Shown here: in pieces, positions 52,528 through 60,111 of the stretch | How positions within the stretch are numbered: position 1 is the stretch's first letter | Layout of the letters: each line of letters begins with the position of its first letter | Assembly: GCA_025464975.1 (NCBI GenBank) | Contig: JAODMT010000011.1 | Location: forward strand, 62,001 to 126,000 | Direction: 5' to 3' | From: Microbacteriaceae bacterium | GTDB lineage: Bacteria; Actinomycetota; Actinomycetes; Actinomycetales; Microbacteriaceae | DNA: 64,000 bases | Program-made: the position numbers and the translations under genes | The notes under the pieces: generated by a model | Seen by the model: only the letters and a program-made list of their open reading frames with translations | Databases searched by the model: none | Told to the model about the DNA's origin: nothing

Positions 52528-52986
52528 CTAGGTCTCTGTTCGATCGTCACGTCGGCTTGCCAGTTCCGTTCGCGCTCGTGCGATTCGTGCCTCAATGTCG
52601 AGCAGGGGGCAGATGTAGTCCAGATCATTTGCGAGGTGGTTTTCCATGACTTGCCTCATTAGCTTCTCGGTCACGGATAGCTGCATGCCCCGGAGTCGTG
52701 CGTTTGGATGCAGCCAACGCGGCTTGACAAAGAGGGCGAGGGCAAAGATCAGGTCGTCGGCGTGCATTGTGCGGGCAAAGGCGCATCCGGGGTCAAATGC
52801 TCGTTCCGCTTCGACGATGGCGCGGTCTTGATCGCCGAGTACCCGTGTGCCGTCCAGCTCAAGGAAGGTGCGAAGCAACCTCTCGATTTGGTTGAGCGGG
52901 ACGCGGTCGGAGCGCGGTGCGGCCGCGGAGAGCTGTCCGAAGAAGGCGTCGAGAATCGTGTGAATGGTCAGGGGTCGCGTTTTCAT
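52528..52986 (-). CDS. Hypothetical protein (152 aa)
   Basis: ATG 52986 (MKTRPLTIHTILDAFFGQLS) is chosen because the longer frame (to 53271) overlaps the next gene and has poor composition. The protein is helical, soluble and mildly basic at the end (EARIARARTELASRRDDRTE). The segments RVPLNQIERLLRTFLELDGT and ENHLANDLDYICPLLDIEAR are suggestive of a helical bundle. I do not recognise a family. It lies 265 bp downstream of the DUF222/HNH gene on the same strand. Confidence 0.55.
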   Translation of the reverse strand: MKTRPLTIHTILDAFFGQLSAAAPRSDRVPLNQIERLLRTFLELDGTRVLGDQDRAIVEAERAFDPGCAFARTMHADDLIFALALFVKPRWLHPNARLRGMQLSVTEKLMRQVMENHLANDLDYICPLLDIEARIARARTELASRRDDRTET

Positions 52987-53251
52987 ACCGAGAGGGTCGG
53001 TCCGGCCACCGACGAAAGCGAGCGCACTGGCACTGACGAGTGGAGGGGCGCTCCGCGAAACGAGTTGTGGAGGAGCAGCGAGCCGGCGGTCGTGCCGGGA
53101 AACGTGCGAACATCGGGCCTCGTCGAAAATGTGCGGCGGCACTCTCGAGTCACCGTTGAACTGGCGGCGGTGAACGAAAAATGCGGCCTTGTGTGGTTCG
53201 GAGCGCAGGAGGGTTGCCGCCGGCCGACGCGGTGATCGGGTCGGATGCTCT

Positions 53252-54754
53252 TCAGCGGACGCCGCGCTCATGCGGGTTGCCGCGCCGCCGCAGATCCAGC
53301 AATGCGGCGCTCTTGGACGGCATCAGCCGCGGGGTCTGATCGGGGTCGACGGTCGGTGGAGGAATCAGCCAGAATCCGACGTCGTCGCGCGCTATTTCCC
53401 AGTGATTGTTGTGCACCAGGAGATGGTGATGTCGACAGAGAAGTATCCCGTCGGCGATATTCGTATTGCCGAAATCACGCTTCCAATGCTCGATGTGATG
53501 TGCTTCGCACCAGCTTGGCGGTCGGTCGCAGTCTTCGACCATGCACCCCCCGTCCCGTGCGGCCATCGCAATGCGCTGGCGGGACGAATACAAGCGCTGC
53601 TCCCGCCCCAGATCCAGCGGTTGCAGGTTGTTGTCGAACAAGATCGAAACGGTACCCGAGGTGCATGCCATCCGCTCCACCGCTTCCATCGAGATCGCGG
53701 TGTTGGTGCCTTCGATGTGACCGAACCCCGATCGGGTGTCGAGGGCATCCTGAGTGACTAGAACGCGCACCGCCGGCTGCTTGGAACCGATGATTTGGCG
53801 AGCATCCGTCGATTCGGAGTCCACCGCGATGCGCAACAGCTGAGTGAGTGCGTCATGCAGGTACTGGTCGAGGGACCGCGTGTCGGTGGCAATCGCATCC
53901 GCCCACGCTTTGTCGTTGTCTGATACGAACCGGGGGCCACCGCGGCGGGGAGATGTGAGGGAATCGTAGACCTCGTCCCAGAAGGCCGATGACTCGATGT
54001 CAGGATCGATGATGAAGCGCGACAGCCCGTTAGCGCGCCGGGTGCGCCGCACGGACCGATCGCGATACGCCGCAGACTCTCGTTCCGCTACTCCGCTCTG
54101 GTCCAGATCGTCGCGCAGGGACCGTGCAAGGAGGAACAACTTATCCGCGTGCAATCCGGGTGCGTCAGCGAGCCCGAGCAACAACTCATGAGCGGCACCG
54201 GCGAGGTCGTCCTCCGAGACGCCGGATGGGTCTGCCTCCCCCGCCTCGGCATCGGGCCGATCAGCCAGAAGGGTCGTTGGCTTGCCGAGCCCATTGCGGA
54301 TGGCTTCGGCGCCATCTATCGACAGGAGCCCGGTGCTCACAGCGGACCCGACCTCGCGAAGCCAGGGTTCCCCACCGATCGAAGGCGCGGATGCCGACCC
54401 TTCGGGCACTGGATCGAGCGCGTCGAGAACGATGGCTCCGACCCGCACGAGCGTGACGGCATCCCGAGTGGTGGAGCCGGTCTCGTGGCGAACGAGCGCC
54501 TCCGGAGTTCGAAATCCCTCACGCTGTGCAAGACCCGAATAGCCGAGCTCTCTTCGGGATCGGAAACCAACCTCTCCCGCAACGAGGGCAGAGTCGCTGT
54601 CGATTTCGCGGCGCAATTCCGCTAGCTCCCGCTGGAACCGGAGCAGATCAGCATCGGAGAGCGACCTGATGGTACTGAGCGCAGGTGCCAGAAGCGACAC
54701 CGCGGACCGCGCTGCATCAACCAATGCTTCGAAAGGCACTGCGATCGTTTCCAT
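53252..54754 (-). CDS. DUF222/HNH endonuclease-domain protein (13E12-repeat type)
   Basis: 500 residues. The N-terminal DUF222 region is about residues 1-330 (RFQRELAELRREIDSDSALV, SRRELGYSGLAQREGF, TGLLSIDGAEAIRNGLG). The C-terminal HNH nuclease (about 400-455) has CMVEDCDRPPSWCEAHHIEH and DGILLCRHHHLLVH, with zinc cysteines and the His-Asn-His residues. These genes occur in many copies in actinobacteria and resemble 13E12-family elements of mycobacteria. A perfect LexA box lies just upstream, so it should be induced by DNA damage. Function is unproven; mobile or selfish behaviour is suspected. Confidence 0.93.
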   Translation of the reverse strand: METIAVPFEALVDAARSAVSLLAPALSTIRSLSDADLLRFQRELAELRREIDSDSALVAGEVGFRSRRELGYSGLAQREGFRTPEALVRHETGSTTRDAVTLVRVGAIVLDALDPVPEGSASAPSIGGEPWLREVGSAVSTGLLSIDGAEAIRNGLGKPTTLLADRPDAEAGEADPSGVSEDDLAGAAHELLLGLADAPGLHADKLFLLARSLRDDLDQSGVAERESAAYRDRSVRRTRRANGLSRFIIDPDIESSAFWDEVYDSLTSPRRGGPRFVSDNDKAWADAIATDTRSLDQYLHDALTQLLRIAVDSESTDARQIIGSKQPAVRVLVTQDALDTRSGFGHIEGTNTAISMEAVERMACTSGTVSILFDNNLQPLDLGREQRLYSSRQRIAMAARDGGCMVEDCDRPPSWCEAHHIEHWKRDFGNTNIADGILLCRHHHLLVHNNHWEIARDDVGFWLIPPPTVDPDQTPRLMPSKSAALLDLRRRGNPHERGVR

Positions 54755-54770
54755 CCCTTATTGTCCCATA

Positions 54771-54788
54771 TTCGAACGTATGTTCGAA
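54771..54788. promoter_or_regulatory. LexA (SOS) box
   Basis: TTCGAACGTATGTTCGAA is a perfect 18-bp palindrome. Its core TCGAAC-N4-GTTCGA is the actinobacterial LexA consensus. It lies 17 bp before the DUF222/HNH start codon, where bound LexA would block transcription. Confidence 0.9.
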
Positions 54789-54838
54789 GGAAAGGTGCGG
54801 CCTGTGGACAAAGAATTTGAGCAGATCTTGCACGTGCC

Positions 54839-55020
54839 CCAGGGTCGACGCGGCCCTGTCCCAGGGTCGACGCGGCCCTGGCCTAGTGTCGGGGCGGTCC
54901 TGGCAAGGGTCGCCGTCGTCGTCGCCCAAGGGGCGGCGCCATCCCCGCCGACGGTGGTCGCCCAAAGGGTCGCCGCACGTTGAGTCCAAGGGTCGCCGCC
55001 ATCCCCGCCGAGGGTCGCCA
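54839..55020. repeat. 22-bp tandem array, at least five units, degenerate further on
   Basis: CCAGGGTCGACGCGGCCCTG-type units of exactly 22 bp run 54839-54948. After that, related fragments (AAGGGTCGCCG, CCATCCCCGCCG) recur to about 55020. No protein-like frame covers it. Apart from the SOS box, the 368-bp gap between the DUF222/HNH gene and the redoxin holds nothing else I recognise. Confidence 0.8.
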
Positions 55021-55122
55021 GCCTCCTTCCCTCCGTCGTCGCGCCGAGCGCTGTCACGTCGGTCGATCGAGCGCGAAGTAGCCATAGGGAATGCCGCGGG
55101 CACGACTCGACTTCTCCTCCAC

Positions 55123-55371
55123 ATGGGACAACAGATCATCATGTACGGTGCCGAGTGGTGCTCCGACTGCCGGCGTTCGAAGCGAGTGCTCGACGAGTCG
55201 GGCGTCAGTTACGACTACGTCGACCTCGAGGCCGATCCCGCCGCAGCCGATCGGGCATACGCGATCAGCGGTCGCACGAACATTCCCGTCATTGTCTTTC
55301 CCGACGACAGCCATGTCGTGGAACCGAGCGATCCGGAGCTGCGCGGACGACTGGCGGAGTTTCGGGGCTGA
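55123..55371 (+). CDS. Mycoredoxin-like glutaredoxin-fold protein
   Basis: 82 residues from ATG 55123; MYGAEW at 55141 is a later Met. The redox motif is EWCSDCRRSKR (WCxxC), and SGRTNIPVIVFPDDSHVVEP carries the cis-proline and binding strand. The CRRSK segment and size match actinobacterial mycoredoxin-like proteins that reduce mycothiol mixed disulfides. No clear Shine-Dalgarno is present. It could serve as a reductant for the GPx-fold peroxidase encoded at 26.6 kb; this is inference. Confidence 0.87.
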   Translation: MGQQIIMYGAEWCSDCRRSKRVLDESGVSYDYVDLEADPAAADRAYAISGRTNIPVIVFPDDSHVVEPSDPELRGRLAEFRG

Positions 55372-55380
55372 TGCGCGCGC

Positions 55381-55452
55381 GGTCTCGATAAGGGCGCTGA
55401 GCGCCCTACTCGACCCGCAGAGCCATGCGGGCGCTGAGCGCCCTACTCGACC
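55381..55452. repeat. 35-bp palindromic dispersed repeat, one full and one partial copy
   Basis: A full copy at 55381-55415 (GGTCTCGATAAGGGCGCTGA start, CTACTCGACC end) is followed by a truncated copy (GGGCGCTGAGCG...CTACTCGACC, about 55428-55452). It lies just after the redoxin gene. Confidence 0.88.
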
Positions 55453-55661
55453 CGCAGAAGAGCGGAACGAGACCCGCGGAAAGCCCTACTAGCCAGTACA
55501 CGCCCCCAAAATGGGCACCGGCAAGCTGCGATGGGTAGTGTCGCAACATCATTACTTCACCATTCCCCGCCGACTGGGTCGCGCTCTTCACTCGAACGCC
55601 GCCGGTCCCCATTCCCACTCCCCTCCTTCTCAGCATCCTCGTCGCCGCAGCTGTCCTCAGT

Positions 55662-56282
55662 GTGCCGCGCGCGACCTGGCAGTACTTCGGGCTTTTCACC
55701 ACCCTTGTTCACGAACTCGGCCACGCGGTGGCGGCACTGCTCAGCGGACGGATGGTTCACGGCATCCGCATTCGCCGCAACCATTCGGGCGACGCCGTCA
55801 GCAGCGGACGCGGCGCCCGCGGCACGGTAATCAGCGGTGTGCTCGGCTACCCCGCACCGGCGATCGTCGGTGCCGCCCAGCTCTGGAGCGTGTTTAACGG
55901 CTACGCCGCCATCGCGCTCTTCGTCGGTGGGGTCGTTTTGCTCCTCACGCTCCTCGTAATCCGCAATCTGTTCGGTGCGCTCGTCGTGCTCGTTTCCGCC
56001 GCGGTTGGTGCCGCGCTGTGGCTCTACGCGAGTCCGCAGACACAGAGTTACGCACTCCTGGTGCTCGGTGTCGCGCTGCTCGTCGGCTCGGTGCGCGGGC
56101 TTGTCACGGTTATCGGGGTGCACGTTCGGCGCCGCGACCAAATCGGCACGTCGGATGCCTACCTGTTGTCCCGGCGAACGGGGGTGCCGTCCGCGGTGTG
56201 GCTGACGATCTTCGTCGTGCTGATAGGCGGATGTTGGGTGGGAGCGGTTACCTCGTACCTCGCGGATTCTCGGCCGGTGTAG
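55662..56282 (+). CDS. M50-like membrane metallopeptidase
   Basis: The zinc-binding TLVHELGHAVAALLSG lies in the first visible helix, followed by about five membrane helices and an Arg-rich loop (IGVHVRRRDQIG). It is a short site-2-protease-like protein of the kind common in actinobacteria, substrate unknown. GTG 55662 is the first standard start in this frame, but protein-like sequence continues upstream to 55539 (PIPTPLLLSILVAAAVLSV, a likely missing helix) without ATG, GTG or TTG. The true start may be a rare codon, or there may be a frame error. Confidence 0.75.
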   Translation: MPRATWQYFGLFTTLVHELGHAVAALLSGRMVHGIRIRRNHSGDAVSSGRGARGTVISGVLGYPAPAIVGAAQLWSVFNGYAAIALFVGGVVLLLTLLVIRNLFGALVVLVSAAVGAALWLYASPQTQSYALLVLGVALLVGSVRGLVTVIGVHVRRRDQIGTSDAYLLSRRTGVPSAVWLTIFVVLIGGCWVGAVTSYLADSRPV

Positions 56283-56293
56283 CGGGCGGGAGC

Positions 56294-56438
56294 GGTCTCG
56301 ATACGGGCGCTTCGCGCCCTACTCGACCCACGGGGAGCGATTCGGCGAGGTCTCGATACGGGCGCTTCGCGCCCTACTCGACCCACGGGGAGCGATTCGG
56401 CGAGGTCTTGATACGGGCGCTTCGCGCCCTACTCGACC
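56294..56438. repeat. Three tandem copies of the 35-bp palindromic repeat, 55-bp period
   Basis: Copies at 56294-56328, 56349-56383 and 56404-56438 (GGTCTCGATACGGGCGCTTC start) are separated by 20-bp spacers CACGGGGAGCGATTCGGCGA. The third has TCTTG for TCTCG. The spacers are also nearly identical, so the whole 55-bp unit was duplicated. Confidence 0.95.
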
Positions 56439-56557
56439 CACGGACACCGCGGCATGGGAGGCGGGCGCTGTGCCGCCAATGGGGGCCAGCGATGAGCGGT
56501 CGCCGACCCCTATGGTCGAATTGCCGCCCCGAATCGGCATCGAAGGACATTTACCCG

Positions 56558-57637
56558 ATGGACGTTCCGCAAACCCCTTTTCCCGAAACCCTTGTTCCCG
56601 CCGGTTGGTACCAAGACCCCGCAGATCAGGCCCGTCACCGCTGGTGGGATGGATCGGTCTGGACCGATCACGTGACGCCCCTGAATCCACCTGAACCGGT
56701 CGCCGGACTCGCGGCGTCGTCATCCGTGACGCTCAACCGAGACCGAGACCGAGACCGAGACCGAGCCAGGGCCACGCAAGACCTGCTGAGCGGGGATGCC
56801 GAGGCCCAAAACGTGCTCACCCGCCGTCAGCTTCGCGAACAAGTCGGCTCCCTCGTGACCGGGGAGGTTGACGGGACGCCCCCGGTACCACGGCCAACCG
56901 CGACGTTTGAGGCCGTGGAACGCCCCTGGAGTTCCGACCCGTTCGGAGACTCCGCATACGTTCCGATGCGCCCGGTGAGGTTCCCGCAGCCGAAACTTCC
57001 TCCCCGCAGGCAAAGCTCAAACACCCTCGCGGTGTGGTTATACGCCGTGTCGCCGCTGTGGATCGGATTTGGCGCCTGGGCCGTGGGGAAGCTCGGAGTC
57101 TTCCCGCCCAACGGCGTGGCGCTCGTCGGCGGCATCGTCAGCCTGGCGCTCGCCTTCGCACTCGCGAGCACCGACCGTAAGCGACTGGCCGCCCGTGGTT
57201 TCGACCCGACGGCATCTCCGGCGTGGGTGCTGCTTCCCCTCGTCTACTTCATCGTGAGAACGGTGCGAGTCGGCCGGGGTGGCCTCGGCCCGCTCATCCT
57301 CTATGTGCTGTTGCAGTGTGCCGTGATCGTGATCGCGGTGGCTGCTGCGTTGGCCGGGCTGCCCGTGGGGACGTCTGGCGATCTCAGCCCGACACAGCGA
57401 GCAGAGGAGCTCACACCGACCGGGATGGCGACAAAACTTCGGGCCGACCTCGAGCAAGTCGGGAGGGTCATCGGCGACGACCTGGTCTGCCAACCGCTCT
57501 CCTCGATGGAAAGCGGCACGGTGACCACGTGCGCCGACACGGAAGGAGGTGTGCCCACCACCTATCAGCTCAGAGTGTCTCCGGAAGAACCACGAGTCGC
57601 GTTCGTGCTGGTTGGCGTCCTCAAGAACGGAAGTTGA
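56558..57637 (+). CDS. DUF2510 domain membrane protein
   Basis: 359 residues; ATG 56558 with AAGGA upstream. Residues about 14-43 are a DUF2510 domain (PAGWYQDPADQARHRWWDGS, then VWTDHV). A linker containing five Arg-Asp dipeptides (NRDRDRDRDRAR, from a 6-bp repeat) follows. Four membrane helices lie between about residues 150 and 275. The C-terminal 80 residues are a soluble, DUF4333-like domain (TKLRADLEQVGRVIGDDLVC, CADTEGGVPTTYQLRV) with a likely disulfide. Function unknown; probably envelope. Confidence 0.8.
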   Translation: MDVPQTPFPETLVPAGWYQDPADQARHRWWDGSVWTDHVTPLNPPEPVAGLAASSSVTLNRDRDRDRDRARATQDLLSGDAEAQNVLTRRQLREQVGSLVTGEVDGTPPVPRPTATFEAVERPWSSDPFGDSAYVPMRPVRFPQPKLPPRRQSSNTLAVWLYAVSPLWIGFGAWAVGKLGVFPPNGVALVGGIVSLALAFALASTDRKRLAARGFDPTASPAWVLLPLVYFIVRTVRVGRGGLGPLILYVLLQCAVIVIAVAAALAGLPVGTSGDLSPTQRAEELTPTGMATKLRADLEQVGRVIGDDLVCQPLSSMESGTVTTCADTEGGVPTTYQLRVSPEEPRVAFVLVGVLKNGS

Positions 57638-57648
57638 GACCGCCACGA

Positions 57649-58395
57649 TCATTGGCTCGTGATCACCCCGGATGCGGTGTCGTATCTCGCATCAGCTCCG
57701 GCGACGCCGGTCAGCTGCATGGAGAATCCGCCACCGTCCGCGGCGGGTGTGTAGGAGAACCGGGATCCGGCAGGCAAGACGACGGAACCGGCCGGCGTAA
57801 TGACTTGGTTGTCGGATGTCGCGGCCAGCACAGCAGGATAGGCGCCTCTTTCTGCGGCATCCCTTTTGAGCAGGTAGGCGAGGGTTCCCTCGACCCGCAC
57901 TAGCGACAACCGCTCCGCCTCATGATCCTGCGGTGTCGGGGCGACCACGGCTGGCGCAGGTTGCGTCGATTGCACGGGCGAGACCGGCGAGCTGATGCCG
58001 AGCGGCACCGTCTGCGGGTTGTTGGTGTGAAGGTAATAGTCGAGGGCATTCGAGCCCGCAACGAGGGTGCCGAGCGCACCGAGCAAGATTCCTACGGTCG
58101 GGAGGATGATGCTCGTCGCTCGAGCGTTCGGACGATTGCGCAGCGCGACGAAGCCGAAGGCGACGGCGGAGATGCCGATCGTGGAGAAGATGTAGCCGTG
58201 ATTGGGCGTCAGAAAGCCAGGCTGAACCAGAATTGTGAAGGCGGCGCACACTCCGAGCACGAAGGAGAGCGCACCGGAGCCGCGGGTCCGCGGCGAACGC
58301 ACGCGCGTGTTGTAGCTGTAACGCGAGGGCGGCTGGGCCCGGGACGGTTCGGCTGGCGGCGACCAGTCGCGTGGACCTGACTGATTGGAATACAC
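57649..58395 (-). CDS. Membrane protein with exported beta-rich C-terminal domain
   Basis: 248 residues. An N-terminal Pro/Ser/Arg-rich region of about 40 residues comes first. Three membrane helices (SFVLGVCAAFTILVQPGFL, IFSTIGISAVAFGFVAL, IILPTVGILLGALGTLVAG) precede a Pro/Gln/Ala linker. The last 90 residues (AYPAVLAATSDNQVITPAGS, RFSYTPAADGGGFSMQL) resemble the globular part of pilin-like pseudopilins. No family is named with confidence. It converges on the DUF2510 gene with 11 bp between. Confidence 0.65.
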   Translation of the reverse strand: MYSNQSGPRDWSPPAEPSRAQPPSRYSYNTRVRSPRTRGSGALSFVLGVCAAFTILVQPGFLTPNHGYIFSTIGISAVAFGFVALRNRPNARATSIILPTVGILLGALGTLVAGSNALDYYLHTNNPQTVPLGISSPVSPVQSTQPAPAVVAPTPQDHEAERLSLVRVEGTLAYLLKRDAAERGAYPAVLAATSDNQVITPAGSVVLPAGSRFSYTPAADGGGFSMQLTGVAGADARYDTASGVITSQ

Positions 58396-58496
58396 GCGTC
58401 GTTTCTCCAGCTGCTGGGGACTTCGTCCTGTCTAGCAGAGTGACTGTTAGTCAGATAAGGCCCCAGAACGGGTACGGGAGTGTGCTGCGCCTACTC

Positions 58497-58573
58497 AAAA
58501 CGCAGGAGATTCACCACTCGCGAGCGTCACTTTCCCTGATTGGCGCACCGGAGTCGTGATTCTCCTGCGTTTT
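58497..58573. repeat. 77-bp element with terminal inverted repeats, copy 2
   Basis: It begins AAAACGCAGGAGATTCACC and ends GATTCTCCTGCGTTTT. The arms match over 18 bp with one mismatch. It has the same length as the element at 5651-5727 and an identical 21-bp left arm, but a different centre. It lies about 100 bp upstream of the start of the membrane protein gene. Confidence 0.85.
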
Positions 58574-58618
58574 CGGGTTCTGTGAGGGGGCGCGGAGGGG
58601 TTCGAGGGCTGCGGCGGC

Positions 58619-58743
58619 GGTCTCGATACGCGCGCTTCGCGCCCTACTCGACCTGCGAAAAAGCCCCTGCCCTACTCGACGCGCGGGAAGGCCCCTGCCC
58701 CACTCGACCCCGCGAGAAAGGCCGCGCCCTACTCGACCCGCAG
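58619..58743. repeat. 35-bp palindromic repeat plus three decayed half-copies
   Basis: The full copy at 58619-58653 is followed by fragments of the form GCCCTACTCGACCCGC at roughly 58664-58685, 58700-58720 and 58726-58743. The last fragment supplies the final codons and TAG stop of the flavin monooxygenase gene. The 333-bp gap between the two flanking genes holds this cluster and the 77-bp element; nothing else is seen. Confidence 0.8.
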
Positions 58744-60105
58744 AGGCGCCGGCAGCGATAGCCGCGCCTGCCCGGCGGGGTGCGCGTCCGGGGCGAACGG
58801 ACCGGCATCGAACAGTCGCTCACGCAACGTCTCGCCATCGCGATAGCCGGTGCGGTATCGTCCTCGCCGCTGCAACTCCGGCACGACGAGCTCGATGAAG
58901 TCCTCGAAGGTTCCGGGCGAGAGATATTGCACGAGGTTGAACCCGTCGAGGTCGGCTTCCTCCGCGATCTGTTCGATCCGGTCGGCCACCTGCTCCGGAG
59001 TCCCCCACACGAAGAACGGATTCTCGGTCGGCTTCTCGTAATACTCCACGATGTCCCGCACCTGCTTGTTCGCGAACGCCGCCTCGGCCGACTGGATGTG
59101 GTCGCGACCCCGGTACTCGATGTACTCCTCCGCGCCCATCGCCGCGAGATCGATCCCGCTGCCGCCACCGAGGTGCACGAGGTACCCGATCAGGTCGCGG
59201 TATTGCAGGATGTCATCCACCTTCGCCCGCGCCTCTGCCTCCGTCCTGCCGACGATGACATCGATCCCGATGAGGAACCGGATCGCGTCCCGGCCGCGCC
59301 CGTTCTCCTCGGCCAGGTCCTTGACCTGGGTCACGACCTTCCTCGCCTGGTCGATGGTGCGCGCCCCGACGAAGATCGCCTCGGCGTGCCTCGCCGCGAA
59401 CACCCGACCGCGATCGGATGCTCCGGCCTGGTAGATCACCGGGGTACGCTGCGGCGACGGCTCGGAGAGGTGCGGACCATCGACGGCAAAGAATCTGCCT
59501 TCGTGGTTGATCTGGTGCACCTTGGCCGGGTCGCTGTAGAGCTTGCGTCCGCGGTCGCGCACCACGGCATCCTGTTCCCACGAGCTCTCCCACAGCTTGT
59601 ACGAGACCTCGAGGAACTCCTCGGCGAGGTCGTAGCGGTCGTCGTGCTTCACTTGCGAGCTCAGGCCGAAGTTGCGTGCCGCATCCGGAAGGTAGCCGGT
59701 GACCACGTTCCAGGCGACCCTCCCGTTGGTCAGATGGTCGAGAGTGCTGAACCGGCGCGCGTTGCCGAATGGCGGCTCGTAGGTGGTGGTGAAGGTCACC
59801 GCGAAACCGAGGTGCTCGGTGACGGCGGCCATCGCCGGCACCAGCAGGAACGGGTCGTTGTTGGGCGACTGGATGCCGCGGGCGATCGCCGGATCGCGGC
59901 TGCCCTGATACACGTTGTAGGTGCCAACCACGTCGGCGAGGAAGATCGCGTCGAACAGTCCGCGCTCGAGCAGCTTGGCCGTATCGGTCCAGTAGCGAAG
60001 GTCGGTGTAGTCGTGGCGACGGTTGGCCGGATGCGTCCACAGGCCGTGATTGATGTGGCTCGGGGTATTCATCTCGAAACCGTTGAAATGCAGAAGCTGT
60101 GACAT
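58729..60105 (-). CDS. NtaA/DmoA-type FMN-dependent monooxygenase (luciferase-like)
   Basis: 458 residues of the bacterial luciferase-like TIM barrel. Landmarks: LLHFNGFEMNTPSHINHGLW, LFDAIFLADVVGTYNVYQGS, RVAWNVVTGYLPDAARNFG, and the NtaA-type EGRFFAVDGPHLSEPSPQRT and VIYQAGASDRGRVFAARHAE. It uses reduced FMN from a separate reductase to cleave C-N or C-S bonds (nitrilotriacetate, dimethyl sulfide, sulfonates). It is last gene of the ABC operon, 6 bp after the ATPase. The substrate is presumably what the importer brings in. The C-terminus PLRVE and its TAG come from a dispersed repeat. Confidence 0.92.
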   Translation of the reverse strand: MSQLLHFNGFEMNTPSHINHGLWTHPANRRHDYTDLRYWTDTAKLLERGLFDAIFLADVVGTYNVYQGSRDPAIARGIQSPNNDPFLLVPAMAAVTEHLGFAVTFTTTYEPPFGNARRFSTLDHLTNGRVAWNVVTGYLPDAARNFGLSSQVKHDDRYDLAEEFLEVSYKLWESSWEQDAVVRDRGRKLYSDPAKVHQINHEGRFFAVDGPHLSEPSPQRTPVIYQAGASDRGRVFAARHAEAIFVGARTIDQARKVVTQVKDLAEENGRGRDAIRFLIGIDVIVGRTEAEARAKVDDILQYRDLIGYLVHLGGGSGIDLAAMGAEEYIEYRGRDHIQSAEAAFANKQVRDIVEYYEKPTENPFFVWGTPEQVADRIEQIAEEADLDGFNLVQYLSPGTFEDFIELVVPELQRRGRYRTGYRDGETLRERLFDAGPFAPDAHPAGQARLSLPAPLRVE

Positions 60106-60111
60106 ATGGTC

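Noticed and set aside
52987-53271. N-terminal extension of the hypothetical gene ending at 52528
   Set aside because: It overlaps the 3' end of the DUF222/HNH gene and has poor composition; ATG 52986 is a better start.
53252-54754. Insertion sequence or prophage around the DUF222/HNH gene
   Set aside because: No inverted ends, target duplication, integrase or structural phage genes are visible.
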